From: Dryocola boscaweniae
GTDB taxonomy: Bacteria; Pseudomonadota; Gammaproteobacteria; Enterobacterales; Enterobacteriaceae
Assembly: GCF_025215095.1 (NCBI RefSeq)
Contig: NZ_JALHAP010000078.1
Span: forward strand, 62,001-126,000
Reading direction: 5' to 3'
DNA: 64,000 nt
Shown here: positions 18,638 to 29,490 of the stretch, one piece after another
Numbering within the stretch: the stretch's first letter is position 1
Layout of the letters: every line of letters starts with the position of its first letter
Translations under genes and position numbers: made by a program
The notes under the pieces: model-generated
Told to the model about the DNA's origin: nothing
Databases searched by the model: none
The model's input: only the letters and a program-made list of their open reading frames with translations

Positions 18638-20437
18638 ATGACCGATTTAACCGCGCAAGATGCCGCCCAGCAAGCATGTGTTACCCGTGATCATCTCGAT
18701 GATCCGGTGATCGGCGAGTTGCGTAACCGTTTTGGGCCGGATGCCTTTACCGTTCAGCCTACCCGCACCGGGGTCCCGGTGGTCTGGGTTAAGCGTGAAC
18801 AATTGCTGGAAGTGGGCGATTTCTTAAAAAGACTGCCAAAACCTTATGTCATGCTGTTTGACCTGCATGGCATGGACGAGCGTCTTCGTACTCACCGCGA
18901 CGGTTTACCGGCCGCGGATTTTTCCGTTTTCTACCACCTGATTTCCATTGAACGCAATCGCGATATCATGCTCAAGGTGGCCTTGTCTGAAAACGATCTG
19001 AACGTGCCTACCTTCACCAAACTTTTCCTGAACGCCAACTGGTACGAGCGTGAAACCTGGGAGATGTTTGGCATTACTTTCAATGGCCACCCGCACCTGA
19101 CGCGCATCATGATGCCGCCAACGTGGGAAGGACATCCGCTGCGTAAGGACTACCCGGCGCGCGCCACCGAATTCGATCCGTTTGAATTAACCAAACAGAA
19201 AGAAGACCTGGAGATGGAAGCGCTGACCTTCAAACCTGAAGACTGGGGTATGAAGCGCAGCAGCGAGCATGAAGATTTCATGTTCCTGAACCTCGGGCCA
19301 AACCACCCATCCGCGCACGGCGCGTTCCGTATAATCCTGCAACTCGACGGTGAAGAGATTGTCGATTGCGTACCGGATATCGGCTACCACCACCGCGGCG
19401 CTGAGAAAATGGGCGAGCGTCAGTCCTGGCACAGCTACATTCCGTACACCGACCGTATCGAGTATCTCGGCGGCTGCGTGAACGAAATGCCATACGTGCT
19501 GGCGGTTGAAAAACTGGCGGGCATTAAAGTGCCGGAGCGCGTAGACGTTATTCGCGTCATGCTCTCTGAACTGTTCCGTATCAACAGCCACCTGCTGTAC
19601 ATCTCCACGTTCATTCAGGACGTTGGCGCGATGACGCCAGTGTTCTTCGCCTTTACCGACCGTCAGAAAATTTACGATCTGGTGGAAGCGATTACCGGTT
19701 TCCGTATGCACCCGGCCTGGTTCCGTATCGGCGGCGTGGCGCACGATCTGCCAAACGGCTGGGAGCGCCTGCTCAAAGAATTCCTCGACTGGATGCCAAA
19801 ACGTCTGGATTCCTATGAGAAAGCCGCACTGCGTAACACCATCCTGAAAGGGCGTTCTCAGGGCGTTGCGGCTTACGGTCAGAAAGAAGCGCTGGAGTGG
19901 GGCACAACCGGAGCTGGCCTGCGCGCTACCGGTATCGACTTCGATATTCGTAAAGCTCGCCCTTACTCTGGTTATGAAAACTTCGACTTCGAAATCCCGG
20001 TTGGCGGTGGCGTGAGCGACTGTTATACCCGCGTGATGCTGAAAGTCGAAGAGCTGCGCCAGAGCCTGCGCATTCTCGACCAGTGCCTGAAAAACATGCC
20101 TGCTGGCCCGTTCAAGGCGGATCACCCGCTGACAACGCCGCCGCCGAAAGAGCGCACGCTGCAGCATATCGAAACCCTGATTACTCACTTCCTGCAGGTT
20201 TCCTGGGGCCCGGTCATGCCGGCCAACGAATCTTTCCAGATGATTGAGGCAACCAAAGGGATTAACAGTTACTACCTGACCAGCGACGGCAGCACCATGA
20301 GCTACCGTACCCGCATCCGTACCCCGAGCTTTGCGCACCTGCAGCAAATCCCGGCGGCTATCCGCGGCAGCCTGGTTTCTGACCTGATTGTCTATCTGGG
20401 TAGTATCGATTTTGTAATGTCTGATGTGGATCGCTAA
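18638..20437 (+). CDS. nuoC: NADH:quinone oxidoreductase fused subunit C/D
   Basis: NuoC (about 1-190) and NuoD (about 210-599) are fused, as in gamma-proteobacteria. The C part carries the 30-kDa subunit signature near [20 protein letters not shown]; the D part starts [13 protein letters not shown] and ends [11 protein letters not shown], conserved residues of the 49-kDa quinone-site subunit. I prefer the ATG that gives MTDLTAQ, behind GGTGAGAA; an ATG 12 bases earlier (MVRNMTDL) has no clear site. The linker tail near residue 10 (DAAQQACV) is longer than in E. coli. nuoE follows after 2 bp. Confidence 0.96.
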   Translation: MTDLTAQDAAQQACVTRDHLDDPVIGELRNRFGPDAFTVQPTRTGVPVVWVKREQLLEVGDFLKRLPKPYVMLFDLHGMDERLRTHRDGLPAADFSVFYHLISIERNRDIMLKVALSENDLNVPTFTKLFLNANWYERETWEMFGITFNGHPHLTRIMMPPTWEGHPLRKDYPARATEFDPFELTKQKEDLEMEALTFKPEDWGMKRSSEHEDFMFLNLGPNHPSAHGAFRIILQLDGEEIVDCVPDIGYHHRGAEKMGERQSWHSYIPYTDRIEYLGGCVNEMPYVLAVEKLAGIKVPERVDVIRVMLSELFRINSHLLYISTFIQDVGAMTPVFFAFTDRQKIYDLVEAITGFRMHPAWFRIGGVAHDLPNGWERLLKEFLDWMPKRLDSYEKAALRNTILKGRSQGVAAYGQKEALEWGTTGAGLRATGIDFDIRKARPYSGYENFDFEIPVGGGVSDCYTRVMLKVEELRQSLRILDQCLKNMPAGPFKADHPLTTPPPKERTLQHIETLITHFLQVSWGPVMPANESFQMIEATKGINSYYLTSDGSTMSYRTRIRTPSFAHLQQIPAAIRGSLVSDLIVYLGSIDFVMSDVDR

Positions 20438-20439
20438 CT

Positions 20440-20940
20440 ATGCACGATAACCTACAACCCCAGGCTGAAGCTTTTGAGCTAAGCCAAGCTGAGCGTGAAG
20501 CGATTGAGCACGAAAAACATCACTACGAAGATGCTCGCGCCGCGTCCATCGAAGCGCTGAAGATCGTTCAAAAGCAGCGTGGCTGGGTGCCGGACGGCGC
20601 CATTTACGCCATTGCTGACGTGCTGGGCATTCCTGCCAGCGACGTAGAAGGCGTAGCCACCTTCTATAGCCAGATTTTCCGCCAGCCGGTAGGCCGCCAT
20701 GTGATTCGCTACTGCGACAGCGTGGTTTGCCACATTACGGGCTACCAGGGCATTCAGTCGGCTATCGAGAAAAAACTGAACATCAAACCGGGCCAGACCA
20801 CGTTTGATGGTCGCTTTACCCTGCTGCCGACCTGCTGTCTGGGCAACTGCGACAAGGGGCCGACCATGATGATTGATGAGGACACTCACAGCTATCTGAC
20901 GCCGGAAGCGATCCCTGATTTGCTGGAGCGGTATAAATGA
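20440..20940 (+). CDS. nuoE: NADH:quinone oxidoreductase subunit E (N1a cluster)
   Basis: A 166-residue thioredoxin-fold subunit of the NADH dehydrogenase module, holding the 2Fe-2S cluster N1a. The ligands are in RYCDSVVCH near 92-97 and [12 protein letters not shown] near 133-138. Same length as the E. coli protein. Its stop codon overlaps the nuoF start (ATGA), so E and F are translationally coupled, as expected for two subunits that bind each other. Confidence 0.97.
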   Translation: MHDNLQPQAEAFELSQAEREAIEHEKHHYEDARAASIEALKIVQKQRGWVPDGAIYAIADVLGIPASDVEGVATFYSQIFRQPVGRHVIRYCDSVVCHITGYQGIQSAIEKKLNIKPGQTTFDGRFTLLPTCCLGNCDKGPTMMIDEDTHSYLTPEAIPDLLERYK

Positions 20941-22283
20941 AGACGATTATTCGTACTGCCGAGACCCATCCGCTGACCTGGCGTTTGCGCGATGACAAGC
21001 AGCCGGTATGGCTGGATGAATATCGCAGCAAAAACGGTTATGAAGGCGCGCGCAAAGCGCTGACCGGCATGGCGCCGGACGACATCGTCAATGCGGTGAA
21101 AGACGCAGGCCTTAAAGGCCGCGGCGGCGCGGGCTTTTCCACCGGTCTGAAGTGGAGCCTGATGCCGAAAGACGAATCCATGAACATCCGTTACCTGCTG
21201 TGTAACGCCGATGAAATGGAGCCGGGTACCTATAAAGACCGCCTGCTGATGGAGCAACTGCCGCACCTGCTGGTGGAAGGCATGCTCATTTCCGCATTCG
21301 CACTGAAAGCTTATCGTGGCTACATCTTCCTGCGCGGCGAGTACATCGAAGCGGCGGTGAATTTGCGCCGTGCGATTGCCGAAGCCACAGAAGCGGGCCT
21401 GCTGGGTAAAAATATTCTCGGTTCTGGTTTTGATTTTGAACTGATCGTGCACACCGGCGCCGGGCGTTATATCTGCGGTGAAGAAACCGCATTGATTAAC
21501 TCCCTGGAAGGTCGCCGCGCGAACCCGCGTTCAAAACCACCTTTCCCGGCGTCAAGCGGCGTCTGGGGCAAACCGACCTGCGTCAACAATGTTGAAACCC
21601 TGTGCAACGTTCCTGCCATTCTCGCCGACGGCGTTGAGTGGTATCAGGGCATTGGCGGCGGCATAAGCAAAGATGCCGGCACCAAGCTGATGGGCTTCTC
21701 TGGTCGCGTGAAAAATCCTGGCGTCTGGGAATTGCCGTTCGGTACCACCGCGCGTGAAATCCTTGAAGATTATGCAGGCGGCATGCGTGACGGACTGAAA
21801 TTCAAAGCCTGGCAGCCGGGCGGGGCGGGGACAGACTTCCTGACCGAAGCTCACCTTGATTTGCCGATGGAATTTGAAAGCATCGGTAAGGCGGGAAGCC
21901 GTCTGGGTACCGCGCTTGCGATGGCCGTTGACCACGAAATCGGCATGGTGCCGCTGGTCCGTAACCTGGAAGAATTCTTTTCTCGTGAATCCTGCGGCTG
22001 GTGTACGCCGTGCCGTGACGGCCTGCCGTGGAGCGTAAAAATCCTGCGCGCCCTGGAGCGTGGCGAAGGCCAGCCAGGCGACATCGAGACGCTTGAGCAA
22101 CTGTGTCGTTTCCTTGGGCCGGGTAAAACTTTCTGTGCTCATGCGCCAGGTGCGGTTGAGCCATTACAGAGTGCGATTAAATATTTCCGCGAAGAATTCG
22201 AAGCAGGCATTGCCAAACAGGACTTCGGTAACACGCGTGCCATTAATGGCATTCAGCCGAACCTGTTAAAAACGCGCTGGTGA
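20937..22283 (+). CDS. nuoF: NADH:quinone oxidoreductase subunit F (FMN, NADH site)
   Basis: A 448-residue flavoprotein subunit that takes hydride from NADH to FMN and passes electrons to cluster N3. Nucleotide and FMN loops: [13 protein letters not shown] near 62 and [19 protein letters not shown] near 178. The N3 ligands are in [12 protein letters not shown] near 351 and a later Cys in [10 protein letters not shown] near 398. It has a small glycine insertion ([11 protein letters not shown]) relative to the E. coli protein recalled. Followed by a 94-bp gap containing a palindrome, then nuoG. Confidence 0.97.
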   Translation: MKTIIRTAETHPLTWRLRDDKQPVWLDEYRSKNGYEGARKALTGMAPDDIVNAVKDAGLKGRGGAGFSTGLKWSLMPKDESMNIRYLLCNADEMEPGTYKDRLLMEQLPHLLVEGMLISAFALKAYRGYIFLRGEYIEAAVNLRRAIAEATEAGLLGKNILGSGFDFELIVHTGAGRYICGEETALINSLEGRRANPRSKPPFPASSGVWGKPTCVNNVETLCNVPAILADGVEWYQGIGGGISKDAGTKLMGFSGRVKNPGVWELPFGTTAREILEDYAGGMRDGLKFKAWQPGGAGTDFLTEAHLDLPMEFESIGKAGSRLGTALAMAVDHEIGMVPLVRNLEEFFSRESCGWCTPCRDGLPWSVKILRALERGEGQPGDIETLEQLCRFLGPGKTFCAHAPGAVEPLQSAIKYFREEFEAGIAKQDFGNTRAINGIQPNLLKTRW

Positions 22284-22339
22284 TATTTCCTCCTCGGGCG
22301 CAGCCCTGGGGTGGTATTGCACAAGAATTTTTGATTAAC

Positions 22340-22357
22340 GCCTGAATTTATTCAGGC
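22340..22357 (+). other. 18-bp palindrome between nuoF and nuoG
   Basis: GCCTGAAT and ATTCAGGC flank TT in perfect dyad symmetry, forming a short hairpin 20 bases before the nuoG start. No T-run follows. Confidence 0.5.
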
Positions 22358-22377
22358 CAACTGGAAGCATGCTGACT

Positions 22378-25101
22378 ATGGCTACGATTCATGTAGACGG
22401 CAAAGAATATGAGGTTAACGGAGCGGACAACCTGCTAGAAGCTTGTCTCTCCTTAGGCCTTGATATTCCTTATTTTTGCTGGCACCCGGCGCTGGGCAGC
22501 GTCGGTGCTTGCCGCCAGTGTGCGGTGAAGCAATATCAAAACGCAGAAGATACCCGCGGTCGTCTGGTGATGTCCTGTATGACACCAGCCTCCGACGGCA
22601 CTTTTATCTCTATTGACGATGGCGAAGCGAAGCAGTTCCGCGAAAGCGTTGTGGAATGGTTGATGACCAACCACCCGCACGACTGTCCGGTCTGTGAAGA
22701 GGGCGGCAACTGCCACCTGCAAGATATGACGGTTATGACCGGCCATAGCTTCCGCCGCTACCGTTTTACCAAGCGTACCCACCGCAATCAGGACCTCGGC
22801 CCGTTCGTCTCTCATGAAATGAACCGCTGCATCGCCTGCTATCGCTGCGTGCGTTATTACAAAGATTACGCGGACGGCAAAGACCTGGGCGTGTATGGCG
22901 CTCACGACAACGTCTACTTCGGTCGCCCGGAAGACGGCACGCTTGAAAGCGAGTTCTCCGGCAACCTGGTAGAAATTTGCCCGACCGGCGTTTTCACCGA
23001 CAAAACCCACTCCGAGCGCTACAACCGTAAGTGGGACATGCAGTTCGCGCCAAGTATTTGCCAGCAGTGCAGCCTCGGCTGTAACACAAGCCCCGGCGAG
23101 CGTTACGGTGAACTACGTCGCATCGAAAACCGCTATAACGGCACGGTTAACCATTACTTCCTGTGTGACCGCGGCCGTTTCGGCTATGGCTATGTGAACC
23201 TGAAAGACCGTCCTCGCCAGCCTATCCAGCGCCGCGGCGACGATCTTATTCTCCTGAACGCGGAACAGGCAATGCAGGGCGCGGCGGATATTCTACGCCA
23301 GTCGAAGAAGGTGATCGGTATCGGTTCCCCACGCGCAAGCGTTGAAAGCAACTTCGCGCTGCGTGAACTGGTTGGCGCGGATAACTTCTATACCGGTATC
23401 GCTTCCGGCGAGCAGGCTCGTCTGCAACTGATGCTTAAAGTGCTGCGCGAAAGCGGTATTCATACCCCTGCGCTACGTGAAATCGAATCCTACGATGCAG
23501 TGCTGATTCTGGGCGAAGACGTTACCCAGACCGGCGCTCGTGCCGCGCTGGCGATTCGCCAGGCCGTAAAAGGCAAAGCGCGTGAAATGGCAGCGGCGCA
23601 AAAAGTAGCCGACTGGCAGATTGCGGCAATCCTCAATATTGGCCAGCATGCGAAACATCCGCTGTTTGTGACAAACGTGGACAGCACTCGTCTGGATGAT
23701 ATTGCCGCGTGGACTTACCGTGCGCCGGTTGAAGATCAGGCACGGCTGGGCTTCGCCATTGCCAACGCCCTGGACAGTAACTCTCCGGCTGTAGAACTGG
23801 ATCGCGATCTGAAGAACAAAGTCGACGTGATCGTTCAGGCGCTGGCCGGCGCTAAAAAACCGCTTATTGTTTCCGGAACTAACGCCGGCAGCGAAGCGGT
23901 GATTCAGGCGGCGGCAAACGTGGCAAAAGCGCTGAAAGGCCGCGGCACCGAAGTTGGTATCACCATGATAGCTCGCGCGGTGAACAGCGTGGGTCTGGGC
24001 ATGATCGGTGGCGGCTCGCTTGAAGAAGCGCTGAGCGAACTGGAAAGCGGTGCGGCCGATGCGGTTGTGGTGCTGGAAAACGATCTGCATCGCCACGCTT
24101 CCGCTGCCCGCGTTGACGCGGCGCTCAGCAAAGCTCCGCTGGTCATGGTTATCGATCATCAGCGCACGGCGATCATGGACAAAGCCCATCTGGTGCTGTC
24201 CACCGCAAGCTTTGCCGAAAGCGACGGTACGGTTATTAACAACGAAGGCCGCGCACAGCGTTTCTTCCAGGTTTATGACCCGGCTTATTACGACCACAAC
24301 GTTGCGATGCTTGAAAGCTGGCGCTGGCTGCACTCCCTGCACAGCACCGTTCGCAGCCGCGAAGTAGACTGGACGCAGCTCGATCACGTTATCGACGCCT
24401 GTGTGAAAGCGTTGCCACACCTGGCTGGCATTAAAGAAGCCGCGCCTGACGCAAGCTTCCGTATCCGCGGCCAAAAACTGTCTCGTTCTCCAATCCGCTC
24501 CAGCGGCCGTACGGCGATGCGCGCCAACATCAGCGTGCACGAACCGCGTCAGCCGCAGGACAAAGACACTATGTTCGCCTTCTCTATGGAAGGGAATAAC
24601 CAGCCATCCGCGCCGCGTTCGCAGATTCCGTTCGCATGGGCGCCGGGCTGGAACTCACCGCAGGCATGGAACAAATTCCAGGCCGAAGTGGGGGGCAAAC
24701 TGCGCCACGGCGATCCGGGTGTGCGCCTGATTGAAGCCTCCGATACGGGCATCGATTTCTTCGATAACGTGCCGGAAACTTTCCAGGCAGAAGCTGGCAA
24801 ATGGCTTGTCGCACCGTATTACCATCTGTTTGGCAGCGACGAGATGTCCCAACGTTCGCCGGTCTTCCAGAGCCGTATGGTTGCGCCGTACATTACGCTG
24901 AACCCGGCGGACGCCGCGAAGCTTGGCGTTAATGCGGGTAGCCTGATTTCCTTCAGCTACGAAGGTCAAACGCTGAGTCTGCCGCTGAAACTATCCGAAG
25001 GGTTAGCCGCAGGCCAGGTTGGACTGCCAATGGGGATGCCTGGCATTGCCCCGGTTCTGGCGGGTGCTCGTCTTGAAAATCTGCAGGAGGCGTCGTTATG
25101 A
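22378..25101 (+). CDS. nuoG: NADH:quinone oxidoreductase subunit G
   Basis: The large iron-sulfur subunit, 907 residues from the [15 protein letters not shown] start; an ATG three codons earlier is possible. The N-terminal ferredoxin domain binds the N1b 2Fe-2S cluster (GACRQC). Next come the His-ligated cluster ([15 protein letters not shown]), 4Fe-4S ligands in [12 protein letters not shown], and the N7 site in CQQCSLGCN plus a later Cys in FLCDRGRFG. The rest is a molybdopterin-oxidoreductase-like fold with no metal cofactor in complex I. The C-terminus overlaps nuoH by 4 bp. Confidence 0.97.
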   Translation: MATIHVDGKEYEVNGADNLLEACLSLGLDIPYFCWHPALGSVGACRQCAVKQYQNAEDTRGRLVMSCMTPASDGTFISIDDGEAKQFRESVVEWLMTNHPHDCPVCEEGGNCHLQDMTVMTGHSFRRYRFTKRTHRNQDLGPFVSHEMNRCIACYRCVRYYKDYADGKDLGVYGAHDNVYFGRPEDGTLESEFSGNLVEICPTGVFTDKTHSERYNRKWDMQFAPSICQQCSLGCNTSPGERYGELRRIENRYNGTVNHYFLCDRGRFGYGYVNLKDRPRQPIQRRGDDLILLNAEQAMQGAADILRQSKKVIGIGSPRASVESNFALRELVGADNFYTGIASGEQARLQLMLKVLRESGIHTPALREIESYDAVLILGEDVTQTGARAALAIRQAVKGKAREMAAAQKVADWQIAAILNIGQHAKHPLFVTNVDSTRLDDIAAWTYRAPVEDQARLGFAIANALDSNSPAVELDRDLKNKVDVIVQALAGAKKPLIVSGTNAGSEAVIQAAANVAKALKGRGTEVGITMIARAVNSVGLGMIGGGSLEEALSELESGAADAVVVLENDLHRHASAARVDAALSKAPLVMVIDHQRTAIMDKAHLVLSTASFAESDGTVINNEGRAQRFFQVYDPAYYDHNVAMLESWRWLHSLHSTVRSREVDWTQLDHVIDACVKALPHLAGIKEAAPDASFRIRGQKLSRSPIRSSGRTAMRANISVHEPRQPQDKDTMFAFSMEGNNQPSAPRSQIPFAWAPGWNSPQAWNKFQAEVGGKLRHGDPGVRLIEASDTGIDFFDNVPETFQAEAGKWLVAPYYHLFGSDEMSQRSPVFQSRMVAPYITLNPADAAKLGVNAGSLISFSYEGQTLSLPLKLSEGLAAGQVGLPMGMPGIAPVLAGARLENLQEASL

Positions 25102-26075
25102 GTTGGTTGACACCGGATGTTATCGACATTCTGCTGAGCATCCTCAAAGCGGTGGTTATCCTGTTAGTGGTCGTAACCTGCGGCGCGTTTATGAGCTTCG
25201 GCGAGCGTCGTCTGCTTGGCCTGTTCCAGAACCGTTATGGACCAAACCGCGTAGGCTGGGGCGGTTCGCTCCAGCTCGTCGCGGACATGATCAAGATGTT
25301 CTTTAAAGAGGACTGGGTTCCGCGCTTCTCGGATCGCGTAATCTTTACTCTTGCGCCAATGATTGCTTTCACCTCGTTGCTGCTGGCCTTCGCAATTGTG
25401 CCGGTCAGCCCGAACTGGGTGGTGGCGGATCTGAACATCGGCATCCTGTTCTTCCTGATGATGGCAGGCCTGGCGGTTTATGCCGTCCTGTTCGCGGGCT
25501 GGTCAAGCAACAACAAATATTCCCTGCTGGGTGCGATGCGTGCTTCTGCGCAAACCCTCAGCTACGAAGTATTTCTTGGTCTTTCCCTGATGGGCGTGGT
25601 GGCGCAGGCGGGGTCGTTCAATATGGGCGATATCGTCAACAACCAGGCGCATCTGTGGAACGTTATCCCGCAGTTCTTTGGTTTTATTACCTTTGCGATT
25701 GCGGGCGTTGCGGTTTGTCACCGCCACCCGTTTGACCAACCGGAAGCCGAGCAGGAGCTGGCTGACGGCTACCACATCGAATATTCCGGTATGAAGTTCG
25801 GTCTGTTCTTCGTGGGGGAATATATCGGCATCGTCACCGTCTCTGCGCTGATTGTGACGCTGTTCTTTGGTGGCTGGAATGGCCCGTGGTTACCACCGTT
25901 CATCTGGTTCGCGTTAAAAACCGCGTTCTTCATGATGATGTTCATTTTGATTCGCGCAGCATTGCCTCGTCCGCGTTATGACCAGGTGATGTCTTTCGGC
26001 TGGAAAGTGTGTCTGCCGCTGACGCTTGTCAACTTGCTGGTGACCGCCGCGGTCATTCTCTATCAGGCACCATAA
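25098..26075 (+). CDS. nuoH: NADH:quinone oxidoreductase subunit H
   Basis: A 325-residue membrane subunit with eight predicted helices that joins the membrane arm to the quinone site. Conserved blocks: [20 protein letters not shown], the segment [19 protein letters not shown], and the acidic loop [20 protein letters not shown] that lines the proton path. Same length as in E. coli. Starts inside the nuoG stop (ATGA), and nuoI follows after 14 bp. Confidence 0.97.
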   Translation: MSWLTPDVIDILLSILKAVVILLVVVTCGAFMSFGERRLLGLFQNRYGPNRVGWGGSLQLVADMIKMFFKEDWVPRFSDRVIFTLAPMIAFTSLLLAFAIVPVSPNWVVADLNIGILFFLMMAGLAVYAVLFAGWSSNNKYSLLGAMRASAQTLSYEVFLGLSLMGVVAQAGSFNMGDIVNNQAHLWNVIPQFFGFITFAIAGVAVCHRHPFDQPEAEQELADGYHIEYSGMKFGLFFVGEYIGIVTVSALIVTLFFGGWNGPWLPPFIWFALKTAFFMMMFILIRAALPRPRYDQVMSFGWKVCLPLTLVNLLVTAAVILYQAP

Positions 26076-26089
26076 GGGGTGAAAAAACC

Positions 26090-26632
26090 ATGACATTGAA
26101 AGAGTTAGTGGTTGGTTTCGGCACCCAGGTACGCAGTATCTGGATGATCGGTCTGCACGCTTTCGCCAAACGCGAAACGCAGATGTATCCGGAAGAACCA
26201 GTGTATCTGCCGCCACGCTACCGTGGCCGTATCGTGCTGACGCGCGATCCGGACGGCTCCGAGCGTTGCGTTGCCTGTAACCTGTGTGCGGTTGCCTGCC
26301 CGGTTGCCTGTATCTCTTTGCAAAAAGCAGAGACGAAAGACGGCCGCTGGTATCCAGAGTTCTTCCGCATCAACTTCTCACGCTGCATCTTCTGCGGCCT
26401 GTGCGAAGAAGCCTGTCCAACGACGGCGATTCAGCTAACCCCGGACTTCGAACTGGGCGAGTTTAAGCGTCAGGATCTGGTATATGAAAAAGAGGACCTG
26501 CTGATTTCCGGTCCGGGTAAATACCCGGAATATAACTTCTACCGGATGGCGGGTATGGCAATCGAAGGCAAAGATAAGGGCGAAGCGGAAAACGAAGCCA
26601 AGCCTATCGACGTCAAAGGCCTGTTACCTTAA
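26090..26632 (+). CDS. nuoI: NADH:quinone oxidoreductase subunit I (N6a/N6b)
   Basis: A 180-residue ferredoxin-like subunit carrying two 4Fe-4S clusters, N6a and N6b, between NuoG and NuoB. Both motifs are plain: [12 protein letters not shown] near 60 and [12 protein letters not shown] near 99. The start MTLKEL has AAGGGGTG upstream; a longer open frame reaches back into nuoH and is not used. The N-terminal amphipathic helix ([17 protein letters not shown]) lies on the membrane. Confidence 0.97.
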   Translation: MTLKELVVGFGTQVRSIWMIGLHAFAKRETQMYPEEPVYLPPRYRGRIVLTRDPDGSERCVACNLCAVACPVACISLQKAETKDGRWYPEFFRINFSRCIFCGLCEEACPTTAIQLTPDFELGEFKRQDLVYEKEDLLISGPGKYPEYNFYRMAGMAIEGKDKGEAENEAKPIDVKGLLP

Positions 26633-26642
26633 GGGGAAGGCA

Positions 26643-27200
26643 ATGGAATTCGCTTTTTATATTTGCGCCCTTGTGGCGGTCCTGACCACCCTGCGGGTGA
26701 TCACGCACACCAATCCGGTACACGCGCTTTTGTATCTGATTATCTCTTTGCTGGCTATCGCCGGAGTGTTCTTCTCGCTCGGCGCATACTTTGCCGGTGC
26801 GCTGGAGATAATCGTCTACGCCGGGGCCATCATGGTGCTGTTCGTCTTCGTCGTAATGATGCTCAACCTGGGTAACTCGGTGGTGCAGCAGGAGCGCGAG
26901 TGGCTTAAACCACAACTGTGGATTGGCCCGGGCATCCTGTCCGCCATCCTGCTTGCCGTGCTGGTTTATGCCATTCTGAGTCTCAACGATCAGGGCATTG
27001 ACGGCACGGCAATCGATGCGAAACAGGTGGGTATCGCGCTGTTTGGCCCATACGTATTGGCCGTTGAGCTGGCGTCTATGCTGCTGCTGGCTGGTCTGAT
27101 CGTTGCCTTCCATCTGGGTCGCGAAGATCGCGCCGGCGAAGTGCTGAGCAACCGTCAGGCAGATATGGCTACAAAAAGAAAACCGGAGGAGCACGTATGA
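26643..27200 (+). CDS. nuoJ: NADH:quinone oxidoreductase subunit J
   Basis: A 185-residue membrane subunit with five helices. Helix 3 contains [20 protein letters not shown], whose conserved Glu/Tyr and local pi-bulge couple quinone chemistry to proton pumping. The charged tail ([13 protein letters not shown]) is cytoplasmic or periplasmic and variable. It overlaps nuoK by 4 bp. Confidence 0.97.
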   Translation: MEFAFYICALVAVLTTLRVITHTNPVHALLYLIISLLAIAGVFFSLGAYFAGALEIIVYAGAIMVLFVFVVMMLNLGNSVVQQEREWLKPQLWIGPGILSAILLAVLVYAILSLNDQGIDGTAIDAKQVGIALFGPYVLAVELASMLLLAGLIVAFHLGREDRAGEVLSNRQADMATKRKPEEHV

Positions 27201-27499
27201 TCCCGCTGCAACATGGACTCATCCTCGCTGCTATTTTGTTCGTGCTGGGGCTGACGGGTCTGGTTATCCGTCGCAACCTGCTTTTCATGCTGATCAGTCT
27301 GGAAATCATGATTAACGCCGCGGCGCTCGCTTTTGTGGTTGCCGGTAGTTATTGGGGCCAGGCCGACGGTCAGGTGATGTATATCCTGGCGATTAGCCTT
27401 GCGGCCGCCGAAGCCAGTATTGGCCTCGCGCTGTTACTGCAGCTCCATCGTCGTCGCCAGAATCTGAATATCGATTCAGTAAGTGAGATGCGTGGATGA
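27197..27499 (+). CDS. nuoK: NADH:quinone oxidoreductase subunit K
   Basis: A 100-residue, three-helix membrane subunit related to MnhC/MrpC of cation antiporters. The two buried glutamates of the proton path are in [19 protein letters not shown] (helix 2) and [19 protein letters not shown] (helix 3). The normal family length. Coupled by 4-bp overlaps on both sides (nuoJ and nuoL). Confidence 0.97.
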   Translation: MIPLQHGLILAAILFVLGLTGLVIRRNLLFMLISLEIMINAAALAFVVAGSYWGQADGQVMYILAISLAAAEASIGLALLLQLHRRRQNLNIDSVSEMRG

Positions 27500-29337
27500 A
27501 CCTTCTCTGGTTAACCATTCTTTTGCCATTTATTGGCTTTGTATTATTGGCATTTTCGCGCGGACGCTGGTCGGAAAACCTGTCTGCCACCGTCGGGATT
27601 GGCTCTATCGGACTTGCGGCGCTGGTGACCGCCATTGCGGGCGTTGATTTCTTCAACAACGGCCGTCAGGCGTTTGTTCAGCCGCTGTGGACCTGGATGT
27701 CGGTAGGCGATTTTAATATCGGCTTTAATCTGGTGCTCGATGGGCTGTCGCTTACCATGCTGTCCGTGGTGACGGGCGTTGGTTTCCTCATCCACATGTA
27801 TGCCTCCTGGTATATGCGTGGGGAAGAGGGCTATTCCCGCTTCTTCGCCTACACCAACCTGTTTATCGCAAGCATGGTCGTGCTGGTGCTGGGTGATAAC
27901 CTGCTGCTGATGTACCTCGGCTGGGAAGGCGTGGGCCTGTGCTCCTATCTGCTGATTGGCTTCTACTATACCGATCCGAAGAATGGCGCTGCGGCGATGA
28001 AAGCCTTCGTGGTGACTCGTGTAGGCGACGTGTTCCTCGCGTTTGCGCTGTTCATTCTTTACAACGAGTTGGGTACGCTTAACTTCCGCGAAATGGTTGA
28101 GCTGGCGCCTGCGCACTTTGCCGAAGGCAATGAAATGCTGAAGTGGGCGACGCTGATGCTGTTGGGCGGTGCGGTAGGTAAATCTGCGCAGTTACCGTTG
28201 CAGACCTGGCTTGCGGACGCGATGGCAGGCCCTACGCCGGTTTCTGCGCTGATCCACGCAGCCACCATGGTTACCGCGGGCGTCTACCTGATCGCCCGTA
28301 CCCACGGCCTGTTCCTGATGACGCCTGAAGTGCTGCATTTGGTGGGGATCGTGGGCGCGGTAACGCTGGTTATGGCGGGCTTTGCTGCTCTGGTGCAAAC
28401 CGACATTAAACGCGTGCTTGCTTATTCCACCATGAGCCAGATTGGCTACATGTTCCTGGCGCTTGGCGTGCAGGCGTGGGACGCGGCAATCTTCCACCTG
28501 ATGACGCACGCATTCTTTAAAGCGCTGCTGTTCCTGTCGTCTGGTTCGGTGATTCTGGCCTGCCACCACGAGCAAAACATCTTCAAAATGGGTGGCCTGC
28601 GTAAGTCCATTCCGCTGGTGTATATCTGCTTCCTGGTCGGTGGCGCGGCGCTTTCCGCACTGCCGCTGATTACCGCAGGCTTCTTCAGTAAGGACGAAAT
28701 CCTTGCTGGCGCGATGGCGAACGGTCATATCAACCTGATGGTTGCAGGACTGGTTGGGGCATTTATGACCTCCCTGTATACCTTCCGGATGATCTTCATC
28801 GTTTTCCACGGCAAAGAGCAGATCCACGCTCACGAGGTCAAAGGTATTACACACCATCTGCCGCTGATTGTGCTGCTGGTGCTGTCCACCTTTGTTGGCG
28901 CGCTGATTGTTCCGCCATTAGCGGGCGTGCTGCCAGAAACCGCAGAGCTTGCGCACGGCAGCGTGCTAACTCTTGAGATTACCTCAGGCGTTGTTGCTAT
29001 CGCCGGTATCCTGATTGCGGCATGGCTGTGGCTTGGCAAACGTACGCTGGTAACGGCTATCGCCAACAGCGCGCCGGGTCGCTTCTTCGGCACCTGGTGG
29101 TTCCATGCCTGGGGCTTCGACTGGCTGTATGACAAAGTCTTCGTGAAGCCGTTCCTTGGCATCGCATGGCTGCTCAAGCGCGATCCGTTGAACTCAATGA
29201 TGAACATTCCGGCCGTACTTTCCCGCTTTGCAGGCCGTGGTCTGCTGGTCAGCGAGAACGGTTACCTGCGCTGGTATGTCGCATCTATGAGCATCGGCGC
29301 GGTGGTGGTTCTCGGCCTGCTGCTGGTCTTGCGCTAA
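27496..29337 (+). CDS. nuoL: NADH:quinone oxidoreductase subunit L
   Basis: The distal antiporter-like proton-pumping subunit, 613 residues with about 16 helices including the long lateral helix near the C-terminus. Key pumping residues match E. coli positions: Glu144 ([11 protein letters not shown]) and Lys229 ([14 protein letters not shown]). The signature [20 protein letters not shown] is intact. A 153-bp gap with two REP-type palindromes follows before nuoM, the largest gap within the operon. Confidence 0.97.
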   Translation: MNLLWLTILLPFIGFVLLAFSRGRWSENLSATVGIGSIGLAALVTAIAGVDFFNNGRQAFVQPLWTWMSVGDFNIGFNLVLDGLSLTMLSVVTGVGFLIHMYASWYMRGEEGYSRFFAYTNLFIASMVVLVLGDNLLLMYLGWEGVGLCSYLLIGFYYTDPKNGAAAMKAFVVTRVGDVFLAFALFILYNELGTLNFREMVELAPAHFAEGNEMLKWATLMLLGGAVGKSAQLPLQTWLADAMAGPTPVSALIHAATMVTAGVYLIARTHGLFLMTPEVLHLVGIVGAVTLVMAGFAALVQTDIKRVLAYSTMSQIGYMFLALGVQAWDAAIFHLMTHAFFKALLFLSSGSVILACHHEQNIFKMGGLRKSIPLVYICFLVGGAALSALPLITAGFFSKDEILAGAMANGHINLMVAGLVGAFMTSLYTFRMIFIVFHGKEQIHAHEVKGITHHLPLIVLLVLSTFVGALIVPPLAGVLPETAELAHGSVLTLEITSGVVAIAGILIAAWLWLGKRTLVTAIANSAPGRFFGTWWFHAWGFDWLYDKVFVKPFLGIAWLLKRDPLNSMMNIPAVLSRFAGRGLLVSENGYLRWYVASMSIGAVVVLGLLLVLR

Positions 29338-29360
29338 CGCGGATTTGAACTCCCCATCCC

Positions 29361-29432
29361 GCAGGGCGGGTAAACGAAGCGTCACCCGCCGTTATCTTTG
29401 TGGCGGATGGCGCTAACGCTTATCCACCCTAC
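29361..29432. repeat. REP pair in the nuoL-nuoM gap
   Basis: Two oppositely oriented units: GGGCGGGTAAACGAAGCG ending CACCCGCC, then GGCGGATGGCGC through TTATCCACCCTAC. Both match the enterobacterial REP pattern (GGATGGCG.. TTATCC..CCTAC). In a + strand operon transcript they fold into stable hairpins that could protect upstream mRNA. Confidence 0.75.
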
Positions 29433-29490
29433 GCCGGAAGGGGGATGTGAGAGATGTTTTGGTTTATTTTGACTTAGGGACACAAATGCC

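Noticed and set aside
19187..20347. A 386-codon frame antisense to nuoC.
   Set aside because: It mirrors the highly conserved nuoCD gene, with no ribosome site and no recognisable protein.
23473..24540. A 355-codon frame antisense to nuoG.
   Set aside because: Another antisense shadow in a GC-rich conserved gene; no motif seen.
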